A stretch of DNA of 64,000 bases from the NCBI RefSeq assembly GCF_012641475.1, contig NZ_JABAIL010000001.1:744001-808000 (forward strand). Reading direction: 5' to 3'. Below are positions 58,201-64,000 of this stretch, piece after piece. How positions within the stretch are numbered: the first letter of the stretch is position 1; each line of letters begins with the position of its first letter. The notes under the pieces are model-generated. The model ran no database searches. It worked only from the letters and a program-made list of their open reading frames with translations, and was not told where the DNA came from. Position numbers and translations under genes: made by a program. This stretch comes from Flammeovirga agarivorans. GTDB taxonomy: Bacteria; Bacteroidota; Bacteroidia; Cytophagales; Flammeovirgaceae.

Positions 58201-61200
58201 TTAGATATTAATTTTCTTGGTGTTGTCATCATATATTCTTTCAATCAACAATCTCTTAGGGTCGATACTCGCTTTTTCAGCTTTTTGATCGAGTGTAAAC
58301 TGAAGTTGAATTTTTGGTTGATTGACCTTAATACGTTCCGTATAGATTAATTCTTTTGCGTCTGCATCTGCAAAAAATCCAATATCTACCCAATCATCTA
58401 GTTGAGACTCTACTTCATTACCTAATGAGTCTGATTTTACCTTTCTCGCCTCGATATTAAGCGTATAAGTATATTGTGCTGAGTCTGTTTTCTGAACATT
58501 GACATCCGTTAAACGGTAATCGTATAGTGTAATTTCTTTAAACCAATCATCAACAATATATTGTAATGAATCAGGAACTTTACCAGATAGGTGGTTTAAG
58601 AAATCTATTGAAGTTGGATAAGGAGGTTCTTTGTACCTAAACTCCGATAGGAATTCTCTTAAAGCACTATTTACACTATCTTCACCGATATAATTTTGAA
58701 GTGCATACATTATTATAGAGCCCTTTCCGTAATGTATATACCCTTGATTTTCCACTTTATATAAAGGCATTTCTTTCTCCTTCTCTACCGTTCTTCCTCT
58801 TAGGTATCGGTTCATATTATATTTTAAGAAATCTTTCATCTTAATATCATCCGATTCTTGTTTCATTACCATTAAAGCAGAGTATTCAGCAAATGTTTCT
58901 GTAAGCATTGTACTTCCTTGAATGTCGGCTCCAACCTCTTGATGTGCCCACCATTGATGAGCCATTTCATGTGCGATAACAGCATCAATAATATTGTTAT
59001 CAGTTTCATTTTCTAAGTTGATGATAAAGCCGAATGCTTCAGAGTAAGGCATCGTTCCAGGGAAAGCCTGTGCAAATGTACTATACCTTGGAAATTCAAT
59101 GATTCTAGCCTGTTTATGGAAATAAGGACCATAGTTTTCGGTATAATACTTTAATGACTTTTCTATTGCTGAAAGCATTCTGTCAACATTAACTTTGTGC
59201 TCATCAGTATAGTAAACTTCTAAGTCTATACCATTCCATGTTCTCTTGGCAATCTTATAATCAGCAGAAATGAATGAAGCAAAATATTGTGACGGGTGAT
59301 CGACAACGTAAGTATAGTAATTACGTCCTGCTTCTTTCCAACTCTTAATCATCGAACCTGGAGCAATAGCCATTTGGTCGCCAGAAGTAGAGATGGTTGT
59401 CGAAATATTTACCCAATCAGAAACACCTTCTGAAAGGTAATTTTTATAACAAAGGTCATGATTGTTGTCTTCAGAAAGCTCTGGAGTTCTTTTTCTATAA
59501 GGAAGCCCATGTTCTTTACGTTTAAACTTATCTGCTAGCTCATACCTTTTACTATAGCCAATGATAGGTAACAATTCTAAGTTGTTGAAGAATGTACCAT
59601 TTTCTACAATATTGAGATTAGCACTGTTATTATGGAAACCCTTAGAGATAAAATTAGATTTAATAATCATTTTCATTTCTTCGCCTACCTGTAACGGTTT
59701 GTAAAGAGAGATCTTTTTGAATCCAATTTCTTCATCATGAAAGACTTCTTTAGCTCCAGTAAGAATTAATTCAGTCTCCCAATTATCGTTCATAGTAAAG
59801 AAAATACTATCGATAGCTGTTTTTCCTTTATTAATTAATGTGATTTCATTGACTGAATATACATTTCGCTCATCCGGGAAAATGCTAATATTATAATTGA
59901 TATCTGTAATTACAGGCTGATTGATTCCATCGTATTGTTTGTACTTTTTCTCATATTCTACCTGTAAGTCTTCAGTTACATCACTGGTCTTATAGTCATT
60001 TAGAATTTGCGTATTGTAATAGATATTACCGGCTACAGCCAACCAAATGACGAATACCAAAGAAATTGCTCCCATGTAACTGGAGTCCATATTCTTTTTA
60101 ATATTTAATACTCTTTCTTTAAATGTAGAAGCCGTTCCTCTTTGCCACATTAGTGATGCAATCAACAACAGGGCTAAGCCTAGTAAGAACCAATAAAGAT
60201 TAAACCAAAGCACACTAAGTACATTCGGGCCGAATCCATTCATATCAGAGTACTGGATAAATGGAGCACCTCCAATTATCAACATATTGGAAGAAATATC
60301 CATAATATTCAGAATAATCGTTGAACCAAAAACGGCTAGAATAGATACTCCATAACCAATATATTTTTGATCGATGACAACATGGATGAAAGAGAATATT
60401 AATGATAAAGCAATAAAAGAAGGTAACCTTGTCAATAGGAAACTGATCAGGTATACATCAAGTTTAATGTTGAAATATCCATTACCTAATTGATATAAAA
60501 CACCTACTACAGTAAGTAATCCGAACAGGATACTTACCATGATTACAATCGACAGAGTATTTGCTAGTAATGATAAGAAACTAGAGTGGGGAGTAGCATC
60601 AATTACTTCATTGATATGAGCATCTCTACTTTGCCATATTAATTCACCACTATAATACACTACTATAATCATAATGAAAATAGCAGAACTGTTATCGATA
60701 CTATCTAATATTTTATAGGTTACAGGGTAAGACTGCAAACCATAATATTCATAGCCTTCTAGCAGATCAGCAAAAATCATAATCAAGCTGAAAATGATCA
60801 TGATTTTGAAAGTATTACTCTTAAAAATACTGATAAGGTTTACTCTCATAAAACTGGCAAACTTTATCCAATCTGTGCTAGATGAAAATGCATAGGAAAC
60901 TTTAGGTTTTGTAAAGGTAACCGATGTGTTTGTTTCTTTTTCTTTCTTCTCTTTTCTGACAGATTTCTTTGTCTCAAATGTAAATAGTGAGTAAAACAAA
61001 TACACTAGACCTGTACTTATGCCTATCCAAATCAGTCGGTTTAAACCAATAGTACTTGAAATGGAAGGTAGAATTGTATTTTTCTCTGCTGGGGTAAAAT
61101 ACTTGCTTTCATACTTTACAGCACTATTGGCAAATAAATCGATTAGTGCTGCTACTTTTTCGTTGTCAAGGTCAGAGGCAAAAGATAAACCAAGAATATA

Positions 61201-61776
61201 CCCCACAATGATAAGCATTGCTCCTACAAAAGAGATTGTCGTATTTCTAAATTGTGATGCTAAACCAAAAATTATAGTTCCAGCAATTAACATATTTGGG
61301 ATAACAAGAACGAAGTAACTCCAAATAAATGCACTCCATGGAGTAACTCCCATCTTTTCAGCATCAATCCATCCGGCTAGAGGGCCAATAAAACTACCCA
61401 AAATACTTCCGATGTAAATCCCAAGAAATGGAATAGTAGACAATACTAGGGCACCCAAAAATCGACCAAAGAAATAATCAAATTTTTTGATAGGGGCAGA
61501 GAATAATATTTCATTAAACTCATTACTGAAGTCTCTCAATGCAGCATTATTAAAGAACGCTGCAGCGAACATGACTCCAAAAATTGAAAGGATTACACTG
61601 AATCCTAAAATGACTTGTGGAGCATTGGCATGTACATTTCCAATTGCTCCACCAATAATAACTTTGTCAGAAGCTGTAGCACCAAAACATAATAGTGCTA
61701 CTATACCGGTGAAAATATAGATCATGGGCTGTCTTAAAGCCCCTTTGATTTCTTTTGAAAAAAATTCAATAAACAT
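58201..61776 (-). CDS. ABC transporter permease fused to an M1 aminopeptidase
   Basis: 1191 residues. The first about 585 residues form two ABC-2-like membrane halves with about 12-13 helices. After a further helix (about 575-595) the C-terminal half is a gluzincin domain of family M1: HEMAHQWW at 936-943 with TETFAEY about 20 residues later. The peptidase half would face the periplasm. The ATPase encoded 16 nt upstream completes the transporter. This architecture is known in Bacteroidota; the cargo is unknown. One reading is a peptide exporter that trims its cargo. Confidence 0.93.
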   Translation of the reverse strand: MFIEFFSKEIKGALRQPMIYIFTGIVALLCFGATASDKVIIGGAIGNVHANAPQVILGFSVILSIFGVMFAAAFFNNAALRDFSNEFNEILFSAPIKKFDYFFGRFLGALVLSTIPFLGIYIGSILGSFIGPLAGWIDAEKMGVTPWSAFIWSYFVLVIPNMLIAGTIIFGLASQFRNTTISFVGAMLIIVGYILGLSFASDLDNEKVAALIDLFANSAVKYESKYFTPAEKNTILPSISSTIGLNRLIWIGISTGLVYLFYSLFTFETKKSVRKEKKEKETNTSVTFTKPKVSYAFSSSTDWIKFASFMRVNLISIFKSNTFKIMIIFSLIMIFADLLEGYEYYGLQSYPVTYKILDSIDNSSAIFIMIIVVYYSGELIWQSRDAHINEVIDATPHSSFLSLLANTLSIVIMVSILFGLLTVVGVLYQLGNGYFNIKLDVYLISFLLTRLPSFIALSLIFSFIHVVIDQKYIGYGVSILAVFGSTIILNIMDISSNMLIIGGAPFIQYSDMNGFGPNVLSVLWFNLYWFLLGLALLLIASLMWQRGTASTFKERVLNIKKNMDSSYMGAISLVFVIWLAVAGNIYYNTQILNDYKTSDVTEDLQVEYEKKYKQYDGINQPVITDINYNISIFPDERNVYSVNEITLINKGKTAIDSIFFTMNDNWETELILTGAKEVFHDEEIGFKKISLYKPLQVGEEMKMIIKSNFISKGFHNNSANLNIVENGTFFNNLELLPIIGYSKRYELADKFKRKEHGLPYRKRTPELSEDNNHDLCYKNYLSEGVSDWVNISTTISTSGDQMAIAPGSMIKSWKEAGRNYYTYVVDHPSQYFASFISADYKIAKRTWNGIDLEVYYTDEHKVNVDRMLSAIEKSLKYYTENYGPYFHKQARIIEFPRYSTFAQAFPGTMPYSEAFGFIINLENETDNNIIDAVIAHEMAHQWWAHQEVGADIQGSTMLTETFAEYSALMVMKQESDDIKMKDFLKYNMNRYLRGRTVEKEKEMPLYKVENQGYIHYGKGSIIMYALQNYIGEDSVNSALREFLSEFRYKEPPYPTSIDFLNHLSGKVPDSLQYIVDDWFKEITLYDYRLTDVNVQKTDSAQYTYTLNIEARKVKSDSLGNEVESQLDDWVDIGFFADADAKELIYTERIKVNQPKIQLQFTLDQKAEKASIDPKRLLIERIYDDNTKKINI

Positions 61777-61792
61777 TACAGAAAAAGAAAGA

Positions 61793-62677
61793 TTAGTTAG
61801 TTACAAATTGTTGGGAAGTTTTTGTGAAGAATACATCTTCAAGGTCTGGCTCGACTTGTTTAAAACCATTACCAGGATCCACATTACTTAGCACATGGAT
61901 AACAGTTTTCCCTGCTACCATTTTATCAGAAATAATTTCGTATTGATCTTTATAGTTAGCAAACTCATTTCTTGGGATCATTTTCTGCCATACAAGACCG
62001 TCAAGTTCACTGATTACATTTTCAGGAGACCCGTTGTAAACAATTTCTCCTTCCCTCATAATTGCCATGTCTGTACATAATTCACGTACGTCATCCACGA
62101 TATGAGTAGAGAGGATTACGATAGCACTATCTCCCACATCTGCCAGCAAATTATGGAATCGATTTCTTTCTCCAGGGTCAAGACCGGCAGTAGGTTCATC
62201 CACGATAATCAGTTTTGGGTCGCCAATAAGTGCCTGAGCGATACCAATACGTTGTTTCATACCGCCAGAAAAGCTTTTTACTGCCTTATTTCTTTTTTCG
62301 TATAAGTTTACCTTTTGGAGTAAATACCCAATAAGTTCTTTTCTTTCTTTTTTGTTAGTCACCCCTTTTAAAATGGCAAGGTGATCTAAAAGTTCTTGAG
62401 CCGTAATTCTTGGATAAACCCCAAACTCTTGAGGTAAATAACCAAGTACTTGTCGTAATTGATCTTGATTTTCTAGGACATTTAGGCCATTAAGTTCAAT
62501 AGTTCCGCTATCAGGTGATTGAAGTGTTGCAATAGTTCTCATTAGAGAGGATTTACCAGCACCGTTTGGTCCTAATAATCCAAACATACCATTTTCAATT
62601 TCTAGGTTAATGTTTCTTAGAGCATGTACACCGTTGTTGTAGACCTTATTTAAGTCTTTAATAATTAGTTTAGCCAT
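61793..62677 (-). CDS. ABC transporter ATP-binding protein
   Basis: 294 residues. Walker A GPNGAGKS near 35-42, Q-loop LPQEFGVYP, signature SFSGGMKQR near 138, Walker B LIIVDEPTAGLDP, and the switch STHIVDDV. A C-terminal extension (about 220-294) is typical of ABC-2 exporters. It is the promoter-proximal gene of the two-gene operon with the permease-M1 fusion. Confidence 0.95.
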   Translation of the reverse strand: MAKLIIKDLNKVYNNGVHALRNINLEIENGMFGLLGPNGAGKSSLMRTIATLQSPDSGTIELNGLNVLENQDQLRQVLGYLPQEFGVYPRITAQELLDHLAILKGVTNKKERKELIGYLLQKVNLYEKRNKAVKSFSGGMKQRIGIAQALIGDPKLIIVDEPTAGLDPGERNRFHNLLADVGDSAIVILSTHIVDDVRELCTDMAIMREGEIVYNGSPENVISELDGLVWQKMIPRNEFANYKDQYEIISDKMVAGKTVIHVLSNVDPGNGFKQVEPDLEDVFFTKTSQQFVTN

Positions 62678-62869
62678 GGACGTGGATAGATATAGATTGA
62701 GTAAGTTTGATTTTTTATAAAAATAAAGAATACCTTTTTAAATTTAAAATCTGATTTAAAGACACTTACAAAGATTTTTTAGTTGCATGACAAAATATAA
62801 AAACTTAGTTTTTTATTGGCCAAATATAAATCGTATATTAAATTAACAACCACATAAAACTATTACAAC

Positions 62870-63823
62870 ATGAGTAAGTCATTTAAATTAAACAATGGCA
62901 AAACTATCCCAAGTATTGGTCTAGGCACTTGGAAATCAAAACCAGGTGAAGTCTATGATGCAGTTAAGAAAGCAATTAAACTCGGATACAGACACATTGA
63001 TTGTGCTGCGATCTATGAAAATGAACCAGAAGTAGGCAATGCTATTAAAGAATCTATTGAGCAAGGAATTGTAAAGCGAGAAGATCTTTTTATTACAGGT
63101 AAATTATGGAATGATTCTCATTTAAAAGAAGATGTTCCAAAAGCAATGGAGCAAACTCTTTCAGATTTAAAACTTGATTATCTTGACCTTTATCTCATTC
63201 ATTGGCCAATTGCCTATAAAAAAGGAGTGAAGTTTACGCAGAAAAAAGAAGAATTCTTAACTTCTGAAGAGGCTCCACTCTTAGAAACATGGCAAGCAAT
63301 GGAAGCATTGGTTGAAAGTGGGAAAGCATTATCTATTGGTGTATCTAACTTTGGTGTATCCAACTTAGAACATATTCTTACAAATGCTAAAATTCCACCT
63401 GCAGTGAATCAGATAGAAATGCATCCTCTGAATCAACAAAGAACAATGATGGAGTATGCAGATGCACATGGAATTATTCTTACAGCATATTCACCTTTAG
63501 GTACAAAAGATAGTTTAATGGAAAAGGATGGAGTACATCCGCCTGTTCTTTTAGAAAATGAATTATTAAAAGAAATTGCAGATAAACATGGTGCTTCAAC
63601 TGCACAGGTAATGTTGGCATGGGCAAATAGAAGAGAAACTGTTGCTATCCCTAAATCTGTTCATGAACACCGTTTAAAAGAAAATTTAGAATCTGAGAAG
63701 ATACAATTAACCCCATGGGACTTAAGAGAAATAGCTCGCTTAAATGAAAAGTATAGATTTGTTGATGGAACAATCTTTACGGATGGAGGCAGCCCTTATA
63801 CACTTGATTATCTTTGGGGATAA
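62870..63823 (+). CDS. aldo/keto reductase
   Basis: 317 residues. The catalytic tetrad is visible: Asp44, Tyr49, Lys78 and His111 (RHIDCAAIYENE, TGKLWN, YLIHWP). The NADPH-binding AIPKSVHEHRLKENL lies near 262. It probably reduces aldehydes or sugars. Monocistronic, with its own terminator; the region 62678-62869 upstream is AT-rich with no clear promoter. Confidence 0.93.
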   Translation: MSKSFKLNNGKTIPSIGLGTWKSKPGEVYDAVKKAIKLGYRHIDCAAIYENEPEVGNAIKESIEQGIVKREDLFITGKLWNDSHLKEDVPKAMEQTLSDLKLDYLDLYLIHWPIAYKKGVKFTQKKEEFLTSEEAPLLETWQAMEALVESGKALSIGVSNFGVSNLEHILTNAKIPPAVNQIEMHPLNQQRTMMEYADAHGIILTAYSPLGTKDSLMEKDGVHPPVLLENELLKEIADKHGASTAQVMLAWANRRETVAIPKSVHEHRLKENLESEKIQLTPWDLREIARLNEKYRFVDGTIFTDGGSPYTLDYLWG

Positions 63824-63847
63824 TTAGAAAAATGAAAAAAGAATGCG

Positions 63848-63886
63848 ATGACTACCTTGTTGATTATCAAGGTGGTCATTTTTTTT
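63848..63886 (+). terminator. terminator of the aldo/keto reductase gene
   Basis: 12-bp stem with one G-U pair (ATGACTACCTTG 63848-63859, CAAGGTGGTCAT 63868-63879), then T8. Confidence 0.92.
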
Positions 63887-63960
63887 GTTTCTGTTTTTTG
63901 AAAAAAAAGTAATTGATCTGTAATAAATCAATCACATTGGATACTAACTACTTGAGTTAC

Positions 63961-64000
63961 AAAAAATCCTTCTATTAATAACTCCGGAGGGTAGAGGATT
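63961..64000 (-). terminator. minus-strand terminator at the right edge
   Basis: On the minus strand, AATCCTCTA at the edge pairs with TAGAAGGATT (one bulged A), then T6. It implies a minus-strand gene beyond 64000. Confidence 0.5.

Noticed and set aside
1-64000. CRISPR arrays, tRNA or rRNA genes, insertion sequences, prophage
   Set aside because: None recognised on reading both strands. The regular repeats seen encode protein repeats (41182-43101) or short operator-like pairs.

Overview
The window looks like about 64 kb of chromosome from an AT-rich member of the Bacteroidota, most likely a Cytophagales/Flammeovirga-type marine bacterium. Evidence: a folP-cdaA pair divergent from a DUF1599 gene, a BT_3928-like DoxX protein, a SusC-era FecR/ECF-sigma cassette, Bacteroidota-type promoters (TAnnTTTG with an upstream TTTG/TTTT), A-rich translation starts without Shine-Dalgarno sequences, and an ArgF' of the Bacteroides N-succinylornithine type. 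The genus is a guess. I see no rRNA, tRNA, CRISPR array, transposase or prophage; this is mostly housekeeping DNA with many clear intrinsic terminators.

Layout. 1-2412: a left-edge glutathione-peroxidase-like lipoprotein and a three-gene minus-strand unit (secreted protein, M28 peptidase, small hypothetical). 2486-6806: a DUF885 lipoprotein and a GH36-type alpha-galactosidase lipoprotein. 7123-10679: a double-length D-Ala-D-Ala ligase followed by a PASTA protein (cell wall). 10749-13475 (minus): TPR/LRR protein, cdaA, folP. 13548-16910: DUF1599 protein, DoxX/thioredoxin-like membrane protein, DppB-type permease, aroK. 16956-22395: DUF3108 protein, TatD nuclease, asparaginase, then an exbB / small membrane protein / exbD / exbD energy-transduction cluster. 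22466-25041: flavin oxidoreductase and a type I pullulanase lipoprotein.

25442-34362 is the most interesting stretch: an eight-gene arginine operon (GNAT acetyltransferase, argG, argC, argD, argF', argB, argE, argH). A leader of about 240 nt precedes it. The leader contains a 41-codon ORF with the residue run RRRKR near its end, and an overlapping 37-codon ORF that ends RRR-stop. The Arg codons sit in the two arms of a perfect 13-bp inverted repeat, and a weak terminator-like hairpin with a U7 tract lies between. This is the signature of ribosome-mediated arginine attenuation, which I think is the best candidate here for an undescribed regulatory system. ArgF' has Ala at the specificity position (Glu in acetylornithine enzymes, Pro in Bacteroides succinylornithine enzymes), so the pathway probably runs on N-succinyl intermediates.

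34558-40642: TonB-dependent receptor, a secreted protein with a T9SS-like tail, NadR-type kinase plus PnuC (nicotinamide riboside salvage), a J-domain protein, and an AraC regulator. 40643-41181 is a gene-poor, AT-rich interval with three exact TTATTCACA DnaA-box-like motifs, a repeated 13-mer and a 49-codon small ORF with its own terminator. 41182-44673 (minus): ECF sigma, FecR anti-sigma and an STN-domain protein carrying about twelve 16-residue LA_2272-like surface repeats instead of a TonB barrel. 44802-53545: steroid-reductase-like membrane protein, rplS, lpxH, YkgJ-type protein, several small secreted proteins, a thioredoxin and an arginine-deiminase-like enzyme. 54129-63823: pckA, a phosphate-selective-type porin, an outer-membrane barrel, an ABC exporter whose permease is fused to an M1 aminopeptidase, and an aldo/keto reductase.
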